Shown here in pieces: positions 1-8,039 of a DNA stretch of 64,000 bases. Origin of the DNA: Limosilactobacillus balticus (GTDB lineage: Bacteria; Bacillota; Bacilli; Lactobacillales; Lactobacillaceae); contig NZ_JACIVH010000041.1 in assembly GCF_014145615.1 (NCBI RefSeq), positions 1-64,000 on the forward strand. The letters run 5' to 3'. How positions within the stretch are numbered: the stretch's first letter is position 1; each line of letters starts with the position of its first letter. The notes under the pieces are model-generated. The model saw only the letters and a list, made by a program, of their open reading frames with translations, was not told the DNA's origin and searched no databases. A program made the position numbers and the translations under genes.

Positions 1-258
1 GATATTAACTTTCATACCATGTCACCGTTAGCTTTACTAAGAGTAACTTCGAGTAGTATTGGACTTCAGTTTGGTTTGCAACCTTATCCAGTCACCCTCA
101 GCCTTATAGCTACTTCTTATTCATCGGTGCAGTATTTTGCCTTAGACTTCCTTCAGATTCCGTCTCACGACGGACACCCTTGTCTTAAGCTCATGGTTCC
201 GACTACTACGGCCCATAGCGGACTTTCACCGCCTAGCTAATACCCATGCCGGGCGCAC
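1..258 (-). mobile_element. Group II intron, 5' part (runs off the left edge)
   Basis: Read on the minus strand, the segment starts at 258 with GTGCGCCC, which fits the group II intron 5' consensus GUGYG. It continues with the domain I features common to bacterial introns: GGTGAAAGTCC near 220, a GGGCCGTAGTAGTC segment near 200, and AAGGGTGTCC near 180. The intron-encoded reverse transcriptase/maturase and domains V-VI would lie beyond the left edge. The intron begins 7-8 nt after a strong hairpin (266-297). Insertion just behind a terminator stem is typical of class C group II introns, but the class cannot be settled from this fragment. The open frame on the plus strand here is the complement of structured RNA and not a gene. 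Confidence 0.82.
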
Positions 259-265
259 AAGCAAA

Positions 266-297
266 GAGGCTGAGAGAAAAAACTTTCTCTCAGCCTC
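266..297. terminator. Terminator-like hairpin beside the intron insertion point
   Basis: A perfect 14-bp stem (GAGGCTGAGAGAAA, 266-279; complement 284-297) with a 4-nt loop. On the minus strand it would end transcription from the kinase gene at 451-1299, and it lies directly 5' of the group II intron. The T-tract is poor on either strand (TTTGCTT on the minus strand), perhaps because the intron displaced it. Confidence 0.65.
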
Positions 298-327
298 AAT
301 TGTTTTCACGAACAATAGCAAGATAAC

Positions 328-438
328 GTGGAAAATAATCACAAGACTTGAGTCTAAGTACGAACGCTAATTAACCCGTGACGTGATAATTATCGTTCTA
401 GCTTAGTCCACCGCCTTGTCGAGGAGATTATTTCCCAC
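328..438. repeat. Long imperfect palindrome (about 111 bp)
   Basis: Left arm 328-373 and right arm 387-438 are imperfectly complementary over their whole length. The outer ends GTGGAAAATAATC (328-340) and GATTATTTCCCAC (426-438) pair except for one position. ACAAG (341-345) pairs with CTTGT (415-419), and CTAAG...CTAATTA (354-373) pairs with TAATTAT...CTTAG (387-406) at 16 of 20 positions. The loop is about 13 nt. No coding frame fits. It could be a MITE-like element, a remnant insertion, or a small structured RNA downstream of the kinase gene. No second copy was noticed in this window. Confidence 0.6.
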
Positions 439-450
439 TCCCTTTGATTT

Positions 451-1299
451 TTAGTATTGACTTAAAATTTGATCGACTGCGCCACCATAGCTCTCACCGA
501 ATAAGATTAAATGCATGCATAGATAATAGAAACGATACCACGAAAGGCGTTCCTCTAAATGATCATCAAATGGAAAGACGCTGCTATATGCCTGATAAAA
601 ACTATTATCGAAACCGCCAAAAACAGTTGTCATGGCTAAATCAAATTCACGATCCCCAAATAATGCATCTGGATCGATTAAGTATGGCTTATGATCGCCA
701 GCAAATAAGAAGTTGCCGGCCCATAAATCACCATGAAGAAGACTAGGGATGACTTCATGGTGTTGATAGTAATCAGTAAATTTATTAACCATTTGTTGGT
801 AATGTTCTTGCCGCCATTTATTCCATCGACCGCACTGGCTTGCCACTTGAACTTCAGGCTCTAGTCGCTGATTAATATAAAAATCAAGCCAGCTTGAATT
901 CCAAGAATTATCTTTTACAAGGGCCTTGGTTTGATGATCGTCCATAAAGCCGAATTCATCATTATGCTGTTGGTGCATTTTGGCAACTGCTAATCCCAGG
1001 TTGGCTTGATTACCCCAAGTTTCATCAAGCCAGTTTAAAATTAAATAGGCATTCCCATCGATTTCACCATGATAAAGTGGGGTCGGGGTATTAATGACCT
1101 TACCGATAGCTTTGAGACCATTAATTTCATGATTGAAATAATCTTGTGAATGGTTAGGTTGAACCTTTATAAAGTACCTATTTCCATCAGTAGTTGTGGC
1201 TTGATATGCTAAATTAATATCACCACCACTAACTGGTTTAACAGAAGTGATATTTTTTAAAGGAAGGTGCTTAAACCATGCTGTATTTGGACTTTCCAA
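451..1299 (-). CDS. Fructosamine kinase family protein
   Basis: A 282-residue cytosolic small-molecule kinase of the fructosamine/ketosamine-3-kinase family (APH-like fold). These enzymes phosphorylate sugar-amine adducts for deglycation. Visible are a glycine-rich loop (SGGDINLAY, about 24-32), a candidate ATP-binding Lys in FIKV (about 45), the catalytic-loop motif HGDLWAGN (189-196), and the metal-binding DPD (about 209-211). Length is normal for the family (about 280-290). The start is TTG at 1299, preceded by GGAGG at a good distance; no ATG has a comparable site. The gene is divergent from aspS and is monocistronic. The exact substrate cannot be told. Confidence 0.88.
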   Translation of the reverse strand: MESPNTAWFKHLPLKNITSVKPVSGGDINLAYQATTTDGNRYFIKVQPNHSQDYFNHEINGLKAIGKVINTPTPLYHGEIDGNAYLILNWLDETWGNQANLGLAVAKMHQQHNDEFGFMDDHQTKALVKDNSWNSSWLDFYINQRLEPEVQVASQCGRWNKWRQEHYQQMVNKFTDYYQHHEVIPSLLHGDLWAGNFLFAGDHKPYLIDPDALFGDREFDLAMTTVFGGFDNSFYQAYSSVFPFDDHLEERLSWYRFYYLCMHLILFGESYGGAVDQILSQY

Positions 1300-1329
1300 T
1301 TGGTGTTCCTCCTTTATTAAATTACTTTA

Positions 1330-1359
1330 TTTATACCATTTTTAGGTAAGTATTGTTAA
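1330..1359 (-). promoter_or_regulatory. Candidate promoter of the fructosamine kinase gene
   Basis: On the minus strand TTAACA (1359-1354) is followed after 18 nt by TATAAA (1335-1330), with TGG just before it (extended -10 type). It lies about 30 nt ahead of the TTG start. Confidence 0.5.
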
Positions 1360-1396
1360 ATAAAGTTGATTTATAAGGCACTAATTAACCTTAGTA

Positions 1397-1425
1397 TTGA
1401 CATTTATGAGGGGATCGAGTAAGGT
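1397..1425 (+). promoter_or_regulatory. Candidate promoter of the aspS T-box leader
   Basis: TTGACA at 1397-1402 is followed after 17 nt by the weak -10 TAAGGT (1420-1425). It sits just upstream of the T-box leader and would give a leader of about 250 nt. Confidence 0.5.
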
Positions 1426-1449
1426 AAAAATGTAAATTAAAGATATTAA

Positions 1450-1640
1450 TAGCTGTTGATAAAGAATGCTCGGGTACTTGAAATTATCAGCGATTGGAGA
1501 AAGGTGAGAGCTCCAAATATTTCAGTCTCGATTGACACTTTTGAAGCTGAGCAATACGCTCCGTTGTTTAGACGTTATTTTTGAGTGATACCAAGGTGGT
1601 ACCGTGCATTTGCACCCTTGTAATTTCAAGGGTGCTTTTT
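1450..1640 (+). promoter_or_regulatory. T-box leader (aspartyl-tRNA sensing) of aspS
   Basis: The T-box sequence AAGGTGGTACCGTGCA is at 1593-1608. It is followed by an intrinsic terminator whose stem is GCACCCTTG (1612-1620) and CAAGGGTGC (1627-1635), then a T-run. A GGTG-type apical loop of stem I lies near 1502. A GAC aspartate codon at 1534-1536 is a plausible specifier on the 3' side of stem I. Uncharged tRNA-Asp would stabilise the antiterminator and raise aspS expression. The T-box and terminator are clear. The specifier register is inferred without folding. Confidence 0.88.
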
Positions 1641-1680
1641 ATTTAAACTGCTATTAAAAATTGAAAGAGGTAAGCGGAGA

Positions 1681-3483
1681 ATGAAGAGAACAAATTATGC
1701 TGGGGATACAAATGAACAGCAAGTTGGGCAAGAAGTTGTCTTAAAGGGTTGGGTAGCTAAGCGTCGTAACCTAGGCGGACTTATCTTTATTGATTTATGG
1801 GATCGGGAAGGAATCGTTCAACTAGTATTTAACGAAAAAGAAAATCCAGAAGCATTTGAAATCGCAAATGCGGTTCGTAACCAATATGTTCTTGAGGTTC
1901 AAGGAAAAGTTCAGTTACGGGCAGAAAAAGAAATTAATCTGGATATGAAGACTGGTAAAGTCGAAGTAGCTGTTGATAAGGTTAAGGTATTAGCAAAGTC
2001 AGAAACAACGCCATTTGATATTACTGATGGTGTTGATGCTTCTGAAGATTTACGGATGAAGTACCGTTACCTTGATTTACGGCGACCAGAAATGATGCGT
2101 AATTTGAAGTTGCGGAGTAAGGTTGCTTCGATCGTGCACAATTACTATGATAATGAAGGCTTTATGGATGTTGAAACCCCTGATTTAACACGGTCAACAC
2201 CAGAAGGAGCACGTGACTATATTGTTCCATCACGTGTTTACCCCGGTCATTTCTATGCTTTACCACAATCACCACAATTATTTAAGCAATTGTTAATGGC
2301 AGCCGGAGTTGATAAGTATTATCAATTAGCACGTTGTTTCCGAGATGAAGACCTTCGTGGTGACCGTCAACCAGAATTTACGCAAATCGATACTGAAATG
2401 AGTTTTGCAACTCCTGAAGACATCCAAACAGTTACAGAAGGTTTAATTAAGCGGGTAATGAAGGAAATCGTGGGGGTAGATGTTAAGACTCCATTCCCAC
2501 GGATGGAATGGCAAGAAGCCATGGACAAGTACGGTTCCGATAAGCCTGATACCCGTTTTGGGATGTTGATTCATGACCTTTCTGACATTGTAAAGGATAG
2601 TTCATTTAAGGTCTTTGCTAATACGGTTGCTGATGGTAACTATGTTCGTGCAATTCGCATTCCTGGTGGGGCAGATAAGTATTCCCGGAAAGATATTTCT
2701 AAGTATGAAGAATACATTAAACGTTTTGGTGCAAAGGGCCTTGCATGGGTTAAGGTAACTGCTGATGGTTACAATGGTCCAGTTGCTAAGTTCTTAAATG
2801 ATCAAGTTGCACAAATCAATGAAGAAATGGATGCAAAAGAAGGGGACTTAATCCTCTTTGTTGCTGGTAGTTTCCACGTTGTATCGGATTCACTTGGCTA
2901 TCTTCGTCGGGCAATCGCTGAAGAGCTAGATATGATTAAGCCTGACCAATGGAACTACTTATGGGTTGTTAATTGGCCAATGTTTGAATATGATGAAGGC
3001 TTTGGAAAGTGGATTGCCGCTCACCACCCATTCACAATGCTAAATGAAGAAGACTTACATTATCTTGAAGATGGGGAAGATCCTCATAAAGCTCATGCTC
3101 AAAGTTACGACATTATCTTGAATGGTAACGAGATCGGTGGGGGATCAATTCGTATCCACGATCCAAAGGTTCAAGAAAAAGTTCTCAAGGCACTTGGCTA
3201 TACAAAGGAACGTGCAGAAGCTCGCTTCGGATTCTTACTTAAGGCTTTAACCATGGGGATGCCACCCGAGGGAGGCCTTGCCTTTGGTTTAGACCGGTGG
3301 GTTATGTTACTAGCTCAAGCTGATAGTATTCGGGATGTTATTCCATTCCCTAAGAACTCGAAAGCAGTTGAACCATTAACGGCAGCTCCTGGTAAAGTTA
3401 GTGAACAACAACTTGATGATCTTAAAATTGAATTTGATGAAAAGATTGATTATAAGCTCGATCAAGATCCAGATGAACAATAA
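1681..3483 (+). CDS. aspS: Aspartyl-tRNA synthetase
   Basis: A 600-residue class II aminoacyl-tRNA synthetase that charges tRNA-Asp. The N-terminal OB-fold anticodon-binding domain (about 1-105) contains [20 protein letters not shown]. The catalytic core carries motif 2 ([21 protein letters not shown], with CFRDED near 220) and motif 3 (GLAFGLDRW near 540). The bacterial GAD insertion lies between them. Length matches bacterial AspRS (about 590-600). ATG at 1681 follows AGAGGTAAGCGGAG. It is transcribed alone behind a T-box; hisS, its frequent partner in lactobacilli, is not adjacent here. Confidence 0.97.
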   Translation: MKRTNYAGDTNEQQVGQEVVLKGWVAKRRNLGGLIFIDLWDREGIVQLVFNEKENPEAFEIANAVRNQYVLEVQGKVQLRAEKEINLDMKTGKVEVAVDKVKVLAKSETTPFDITDGVDASEDLRMKYRYLDLRRPEMMRNLKLRSKVASIVHNYYDNEGFMDVETPDLTRSTPEGARDYIVPSRVYPGHFYALPQSPQLFKQLLMAAGVDKYYQLARCFRDEDLRGDRQPEFTQIDTEMSFATPEDIQTVTEGLIKRVMKEIVGVDVKTPFPRMEWQEAMDKYGSDKPDTRFGMLIHDLSDIVKDSSFKVFANTVADGNYVRAIRIPGGADKYSRKDISKYEEYIKRFGAKGLAWVKVTADGYNGPVAKFLNDQVAQINEEMDAKEGDLILFVAGSFHVVSDSLGYLRRAIAEELDMIKPDQWNYLWVVNWPMFEYDEGFGKWIAAHHPFTMLNEEDLHYLEDGEDPHKAHAQSYDIILNGNEIGGGSIRIHDPKVQEKVLKALGYTKERAEARFGFLLKALTMGMPPEGGLAFGLDRWVMLLAQADSIRDVIPFPKNSKAVEPLTAAPGKVSEQQLDDLKIEFDEKIDYKLDQDPDEQ

Positions 3484-3493
3484 ATAAAGCAAA

Positions 3494-3543
3494 AATAATC
3501 CTCGTGAAAAGGTACTTGAAGTGTACTGTTCACGAGGATTATT
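3494..3543. terminator. Bidirectional terminator between aspS and the ABC transporter genes
   Basis: A perfect 15-bp stem (3494-3508 with 3529-3543) with A/T-rich flanks on both sides, placed between two convergent genes. Confidence 0.85.
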
Positions 3544-4284
3544 TTATTTCAAAATCTTTTTCAGAAAGTCTTGTGCCCGTGGGCTAGTAGGGTGGGCAAA
3601 AAATTCTTCTGGATCCCCAGTTTCCTGAATATACCCATCGGCCATGAACCATATTTGGTCTGCTACTTCACGAGCAAACCCCATCTCATGGGTAACAACC
3701 ACCATTGTCATTCCCGATTCAGCTAAATCGCGCATTACTTTTAGTACCTCATCAACCATTTCGGGATCAAGGGCACTAGTTGGTTCGTCAAAGAGCATCA
3801 CTGTTGGATTCATCGCAAGGGCCCGCGCAATTGCAACCCGTTGTTTTTGCCCTCCTGACAGTTGATCTGGATATTGTTGAGCTTTATCGCTTAAACCAAC
3901 TTTTTCTAGTAGTTCCATCGCAGTTTTAGTTGCTTCTTTTTCATTGATATTTTTTACTTTAACTGGTGCAATTGTGATATTTTTAAGGACTGTCATATTA
4001 GGAAAAAGATTGAAACTTTGAAAAACCATTCCCATCTTTTCTCGCAACTGATCGAGTTTTTTATCACTTAAGCCAATCAGATTCTGTCCTTCAAAAAGAA
4101 CTTGTCCGCTTGTTGGTTGTTCAAGTGCATTTAAGCAACGGAGAAAAGTACTTTTACCTGCTCCTGAAGGGCCGATCACACAAATTACTTGACCCTTATC
4201 AACATGTTCTGAAATATCTTTTAAGACAATATTATTTTTGAATTTTTTCTGTAAGTTTTTAATTTCAATCATTTTAGTGGGCAT
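3544..4284 (-). CDS. Polar amino acid ABC transporter, ATP-binding subunit
   Basis: A 246-residue cytoplasmic ATPase of the polar amino acid uptake (GlnQ/HisP-like) family. Walker [10 protein letters not shown] is at about 38-46, the Q-loop region ([13 protein letters not shown]) near 88, the signature [14 protein letters not shown] near 142, and Walker B with D-loop ([12 protein letters not shown]) near 164. It overlaps the end of the upstream substrate-binding/permease gene by 11 bp, which suggests translational coupling. ATG at 4284 has GGGAG 8 nt upstream; a second in-frame ATG is at 4272. The substrate is not readable from this subunit. See the ArgR-box-like site at 5872-5889. Confidence 0.93.
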   Translation of the reverse strand: MPTKMIEIKNLQKKFKNNIVLKDISEHVDKGQVICVIGPSGAGKSTFLRCLNALEQPTSGQVLFEGQNLIGLSDKKLDQLREKMGMVFQSFNLFPNMTVLKNITIAPVKVKNINEKEATKTAMELLEKVGLSDKAQQYPDQLSGGQKQRVAIARALAMNPTVMLFDEPTSALDPEMVDEVLKVMRDLAESGMTMVVVTHEMGFAREVADQIWFMADGYIQETGDPEEFFAHPTSPRAQDFLKKILK

Positions 4285-5785
4285 GTTTCATTCTCCCTTC
4301 AAAGTAAAGCAAAATCCTGGATAACGTAAATGTGAGGATAAAGTAGATAATCATTGTGATGAATAAAGGTAATACTCCTTTATAAGTTGCTGATTGAACT
4401 AATTGCGTTTGATACATTAATTCGGAAACACCAATTACAGAAACTAATGAACTATCTTTTAATAAGGTAATAAGCTCATTCCCTAATGCTGGCCAAATAT
4501 TTTTAAGTGCTTGGGGCATAATTACATATCTGAATGTTTCATTTTTACTCATCCCCAAGCTTCGAGCAGCTTCCGTTTGTCCAAGTGGAATGGATTGAAT
4601 CCCAGAACGAATAATTTCGGCAACGTAAGCACCAGAATTTAGTGAAACGGCAATAATCCCAGCGAGGAGGGCCGGAAGTGATTGAATAATTGCCCCAATC
4701 CCAAAGTAAACAAACATGATTTGAACCATCATTGGCGTACCCCGAAGAAATTCAATGTAGCAAACAGCGATTGAATGTAAAAATTTGTTCTTTGAAAGCC
4801 GCATTAGTGCAAAGAGAGTTCCTAATAGGAAACCAAAAATAACAGAGACAACTGTAATGATTAATGTATATTTAATCCCTTTAGCAAAGTAACGCCAATA
4901 GCTAAGAACAGTATTTTGTTTTTTATAGCTCTTCATGTATTGGGAGGCTTCAGGAATCCATTTTTTATTAATTAGTTGTTCTTTATTAACTTTTTTAATT
5001 GTCTGGTTGGCGGCATTAACTAATGAAGTATCACCTTTAGGAAAGGCCATGGCAATTCCACCAGCAGTATTTGGCAATTTTGAATTAAAGGCATAAAGGT
5101 TTGAATTATTGGCAGCATAAGCTTTAGCAGTAGCAGCATCCATTAAAATTCCATCGTATTTATGAGATTGAAGTCCAATGACTAAGGAAGAAAGTTTAGC
5201 AAGACCTTTACCGTTTGCTTTAGGCATTTCCTTTGAAATCAAGGTTGCTTGGAGTGTCCCGTTTTGTGCTCCCACATTTTTCCCATTAAAACTCTTGGCA
5301 TTAACTAATCTATCTTTATCTCCTTTATTAATTAAGAAGTAGCTATCACCGGAATAATATGTATTTGAGAAGTCAACGCTCTTTTTTCGTTCAGCCGTAA
5401 TGTTCATTCCCGAAATAATAGCATCAATTTTACCAGTTTCCAAAGCAACAAGAAGTGAGTCAAAATCCATATTTTTAATAACTAACTTTACTCCTAGGTC
5501 TTTAGCAAATTGTTTAGCAAGGGAAACTTCAAAACCGACGTATTTAGTTTTTCCATTTTCTTTGGTTGTGAATTCGTAAGGTGGATAACCAGCACTCATT
5601 CCAACAACCAATGTTCCTTTTTGTTTAATCTTTTGCACTGAATCATTACTAGCGACTTGCGATGGATTATTGGCTGACGAAGAGCTAATTGAACTGCTCT
5701 CGTTAGCAGCTAATGCAGTAATAGGTGTACATAATATCGGAAATGCAATTACCATTAGCAGTAATAAATGTTTAAAACCTTTCAT
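4274..5785 (-). CDS. Amino acid ABC transporter, fused substrate-binding protein and permease
   Basis: A 503-residue fusion. Residues 1-27 form a signal peptide with an ALA-A cleavage site. PILC lacks a small residue before Cys, so it is not a good lipobox. Residues about 50-275 are a family 3 solute-binding domain ([16 protein letters not shown]; the [13 protein letters not shown] region). From about 295 on comes a HisM/GlnP-type permease with several membrane helices and the EAA loop [17 protein letters not shown]. The receptor is thus tethered to the permease, as in GlnPH-type importers of lactic acid bacteria. A basic amino acid such as arginine is possible from the upstream site, but this is inference. 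Confidence 0.92.
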   Translation of the reverse strand: MKGFKHLLLLMVIAFPILCTPITALAANESSSISSSSANNPSQVASNDSVQKIKQKGTLVVGMSAGYPPYEFTTKENGKTKYVGFEVSLAKQFAKDLGVKLVIKNMDFDSLLVALETGKIDAIISGMNITAERKKSVDFSNTYYSGDSYFLINKGDKDRLVNAKSFNGKNVGAQNGTLQATLISKEMPKANGKGLAKLSSLVIGLQSHKYDGILMDAATAKAYAANNSNLYAFNSKLPNTAGGIAMAFPKGDTSLVNAANQTIKKVNKEQLINKKWIPEASQYMKSYKKQNTVLSYWRYFAKGIKYTLIITVVSVIFGFLLGTLFALMRLSKNKFLHSIAVCYIEFLRGTPMMVQIMFVYFGIGAIIQSLPALLAGIIAVSLNSGAYVAEIIRSGIQSIPLGQTEAARSLGMSKNETFRYVIMPQALKNIWPALGNELITLLKDSSLVSVIGVSELMYQTQLVQSATYKGVLPLFITMIIYFILTFTLSRILLYFEGRMKHAH

Positions 5786-5828
5786 AGTTAATAACTCCTT
5801 TGAGAATAGTAAAATTAAATTGTTACTA

Positions 5829-5857
5829 AATATACACTTAAATGTTTATTTATGCAA
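5829..5857 (-). promoter_or_regulatory. Promoter of the amino acid ABC transporter operon
   Basis: On the minus strand TTGCAT (5857-5852) is followed after exactly 17 nt by TATATT (5834-5829), about 45 nt before the ATG of the fused receptor-permease gene. Confidence 0.6.
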
Positions 5858-5871
5858 TGAAAAATCTATAA

Positions 5872-5889
5872 AAAGAATAAATATTCATA
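5872..5889. promoter_or_regulatory. ArgR-box-like site upstream of the ABC transporter
   Basis: AAAGAATAAATATTCATA matches the ArgR/AhrC box TNTGAATWWWWATTCANW except at the two outer T positions. It contains the full GAAT-WWWW-ATTC core. It lies about 15 nt upstream of the transporter -35 box. ArgR binding is inferred. Confidence 0.45.
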
Positions 5890-5981
5890 TATTTGTATAA
5901 TATCAAAAAGCGTTTTCTATGCTTGTGGAGTAAGCGAAGAATAAAAGGAGAAGAAATTTAAATTTTTATTTAAATGTAATG

Positions 5982-6010
5982 TTGACAGGGTAGGTCATGT
6001 TGGGTAAAAT
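5982..6010 (+). promoter_or_regulatory. Strong promoter of rpsU
   Basis: TTGACA (5982-5987), 17-nt spacer, TAAAAT (6005-6010). An AT-rich ATTTAAAT repeat pair (5956-5975) lies just upstream and could act as an UP-like element. The rest of the 300-nt gap 5786-6085 holds the divergent transporter promoter and a roughly 65-nt rpsU leader with a small AGCAG/CTGCT hairpin (about 6030-6045). Confidence 0.78.
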
Positions 6011-6085
6011 AATTTTTGTAGTGAAAAGGAAGCAGTATTTCTGCTACCTCAATACGTAACTTTAAGCTCGGAGGGAGGGATCAAC

Positions 6086-6277
6086 ATGTCAAAAACAGTC
6101 GTTCGTAAGAATGAATCTTTAGACGACGCTCTTCGACGCTTTAAACGTTCAGTTTCACGTAACGGAACATTGCAAGAATATCGTAAACGTGAATTTTACG
6201 AAAAGCCAAGTGTAAAACGCAAGTTGAAATCTGAAGCGGCACGGAAGCGTAAGAACAAGCGCGGTCGTCGTTATTAA
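6086..6277 (+). CDS. rpsU: Ribosomal protein S21
   Basis: A 63-residue small-subunit ribosomal protein. The N-terminal part ([19 protein letters not shown]) and the very basic C-terminus ([12 protein letters not shown]) are diagnostic. ATG at 6086 follows GGAGGGAGGG. It heads the conserved rpsU-yqeY pair and has its own strong promoter and terminator. Confidence 0.97.
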   Translation: MSKTVVRKNESLDDALRRFKRSVSRNGTLQEYRKREFYEKPSVKRKLKSEAARKRKNKRGRRY

Positions 6278-6284
6278 AATGTGT

Positions 6285-6316
6285 GCTCTCACCTGTTGCC
6301 TGGTGAGAGCTTTTTT
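6285..6316 (+). terminator. Terminator after rpsU
   Basis: Stem GCTCTCACC (6285-6293) and GGTGAGAGC (6302-6310) followed by six Ts. Because yqeY follows after 20 nt, this may only attenuate read-through. Confidence 0.85.
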
Positions 6317-6336
6317 ATATGAAAGAAGGATAAATA

Positions 6337-6783
6337 ATGAGCTTACTACAACAGTTAACGTCAGATATGGTATTAGCAATGAAGAATCGTGATAAGGAAA
6401 CATTAAACGTTGTCCGGATGCTTAAAGCAGCGGTTCAAAATGAACAAATTGAACTTGGCCACGATTTGAGCACTAATGAAGAAATTACAGTAATGGCACG
6501 TGAATATAAGCAACGTAAGGAATCGCTTGAAGAATTTGAAAAAACTGGACGAGAAGATCTGATCAACCAAGCTAAAAATGAATTGGCAATTGTTGAAAAG
6601 TATATGCCAAAACAGTTATCAAAAGATGAAGTTACTAAGATTGTTAAGAAAGTAATTGACGAACTTAATGCTTCTAGCATGAAGAACTTTGGGCAAGTAA
6701 TGGGAGCGGTTATGCCTAGAGTTCAAGGACAAGCAGATGGAAAAGTAGTTAACCAGGTTGTAAAAGAACAGTTGAGCAAGTAG
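6337..6783 (+). CDS. yqeY: GatB/YqeY domain protein
   Basis: A 148-residue cytosolic protein of the YqeY family, related to the tail domain of the GatB amidotransferase subunit. Its function is not firmly established; a role in tRNA metabolism is usually supposed. Family signatures include DMVLAMKNRDKETLNVVRM at the N-terminus, ELAIVEKYMPKQLS in the middle, and MKNFGQVMGAVMPRVQGQAD near the C-terminus. Length is normal. ATG at 6337 follows AAGAAGGAT. Adjacency to rpsU is conserved in Firmicutes. Confidence 0.93.
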   Translation: MSLLQQLTSDMVLAMKNRDKETLNVVRMLKAAVQNEQIELGHDLSTNEEITVMAREYKQRKESLEEFEKTGREDLINQAKNELAIVEKYMPKQLSKDEVTKIVKKVIDELNASSMKNFGQVMGAVMPRVQGQADGKVVNQVVKEQLSK

Positions 6784-6868
6784 TATTAGCGGTAGTAATG
6801 AGAGTGTGAGGATAAAATTTCTTCAAACTTTCTTTTTTACTGTACTTTATTTCATTTTTAAACTAGAA

Positions 6869-6885
6869 TTTGAAGTATATTCAAA
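6869..6885. promoter_or_regulatory. Inverted repeat just upstream of bsh
   Basis: TTTGAA (6869-6874), 5 nt, TTCAAA (6880-6885). It directly follows a TAGAAT -10-like sequence (6864-6869) and ends just before the ribosome binding site of bsh. It could be an operator. No convincing -35 was seen. Confidence 0.35.
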
Positions 6886-6902
6886 AGAAAAGGGGCATTT
6901 AT

Positions 6903-7880
6903 ATGTGCACATCAATAATTTATACAGCAGGTGATTCTTACTTTGGTCGTAATCTTGATTTGGAAGTAAACCTTGGTCAAGAAGTAGTGATTACGCCACG
7001 TAATAAGACTTTAGAATTTCGAGAAATGCCAAATCTTAAACATCATTATGCGATTATTGGAATATCAATTGTTCGTGATGATTATCCATTATATTTTGAT
7101 GGAGTAAATGAAAAGGGAGTTGGAATGGCAGGCCTTAATTTTGATGGACCGTCCCACTATTTCCCAATCCAAGAGGGAAAAGACAATATTGCATCTTTTG
7201 AGTTAGTTCCTTATATTCTTGCAGCAGCTTCTTCAGTTGTTGAAGCAAAGAAGCTGCTTTCAAATGCAAACATTGCAAACCTTAATTTTTCAGATAAATT
7301 ACAAGCTGCTCCGCTTCACTGGATTATTGCTGATAAGACTGGAGCATCGGTAACAGTTGAATCAACGGCAAAGGGATTAAACATTTATGACAATCCGGTT
7401 GGTGTCCTAGCCAATAATCCAGAGTTTCCTCGTCAATTATTAAACCTTAGCAACTATCGTAGTGTTTCACCTGCTAGTTCGGCTAATGTATTTGCACCCG
7501 GTGTCGACTTACCAATTTATGGTCGGGGCCTAGGGACACATTTTCTTCCAGGCGGGATGGATTCTGAAAGTCGATTTGTTAAGGCCACTTTCACTAAGAT
7601 GCATGCCCCTATTGGTGCTTCTGAAGTTGAAAACATAACTAACTATTTCCATATTCTTCAATCTGTTGAACAACAAAAGGGATTAGATGAAGTTGCGCCG
7701 GATACTTTTGAATATACAATTTACTCTGATGGTTCAAATCTAAAGAAGGGTATTTTCTACTACAAGACTTATGAGAATAGTCAAATTAATGCAGTTGATA
7801 TGCATAAAGAAGATCTTGAAGCATCGAAATTAATTACTTACCCAATTCAAAATGAACAGGTAATCAACCAACAAAATTAA
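6903..7880 (+). CDS. bsh: Bile salt hydrolase (choloylglycine hydrolase)
   Basis: A 325-residue cytosolic Ntn-hydrolase that removes glycine or taurine from conjugated bile salts. The start is taken as ATG at 6903, so that the nucleophile Cys is residue 2 (MCTSIIYTAGDS). The frame is open upstream to 6870, but AAAAGGGG at the right distance and the family start favour 6903. Other active-site positions present are GRNLD (Arg16, Asp19), GLNFDGP (the Asn near 80) and LANNPEF (the Asn near 171). There is no signal peptide. It is a monocistronic gene inside an otherwise core cluster. Activity on related family substrates such as penicillin V cannot be excluded. Confidence 0.95.
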   Translation: MCTSIIYTAGDSYFGRNLDLEVNLGQEVVITPRNKTLEFREMPNLKHHYAIIGISIVRDDYPLYFDGVNEKGVGMAGLNFDGPSHYFPIQEGKDNIASFELVPYILAAASSVVEAKKLLSNANIANLNFSDKLQAAPLHWIIADKTGASVTVESTAKGLNIYDNPVGVLANNPEFPRQLLNLSNYRSVSPASSANVFAPGVDLPIYGRGLGTHFLPGGMDSESRFVKATFTKMHAPIGASEVENITNYFHILQSVEQQKGLDEVAPDTFEYTIYSDGSNLKKGIFYYKTYENSQINAVDMHKEDLEASKLITYPIQNEQVINQQN

Positions 7881-7897
7881 ATAATTATTCTATCTGT

Positions 7898-7951
7898 AAA
7901 CTCTTTTTATGCATGAATAGCTTATATTTCATGCATAAAAAGAGTTTTTTT
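7898..7951. terminator. Terminator after bsh
   Basis: A perfect 20-bp stem (7898-7917 with 7928-7947) with a 10-nt loop and a T-tract to 7951. Confidence 0.9.
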
Positions 7952-7969
7952 GAAAAAATATGCTAAATC

Positions 7970-8000
7970 TATTGATTTTTATTCATAATACTCGTATATT
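7970..8000 (+). promoter_or_regulatory. argG promoter overlapped by an ArgR-box-like operator
   Basis: The promoter is TTGATT (7972-7977), 17 nt, TATATT (7995-8000). TATTGATTTTTATTCATA at 7970-7987 matches the ArgR box except at two positions in the left half, and it covers the -35. This fits arginine-dependent repression of argGH. ArgR binding is inferred. Confidence 0.6.
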
Positions 8001-8039
8001 TATAAACAACAAATTTCAAATGAGATGGAGGACGAGATT

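Noticed and set aside
19-240. Open frame of 73 codons on the plus strand at the left edge
   Set aside because: It is the complement of the group II intron 5' RNA; no ribosome binding site and no recognisable protein.
444-746. Plus-strand open frame of 100 codons
   Set aside because: It is antisense to the fructosamine kinase gene, whose reading frame carries clear family motifs.
5905-5922. AAAGCGTTTTCT as a CcpA cre site
   Set aside because: The outer TG and CA of the cre consensus are missing; too degenerate to report as a site.
6155-6403. Minus-strand open frame with hydrophobic stretches
   Set aside because: Antisense to rpsU and crossing its terminator; no start signal.
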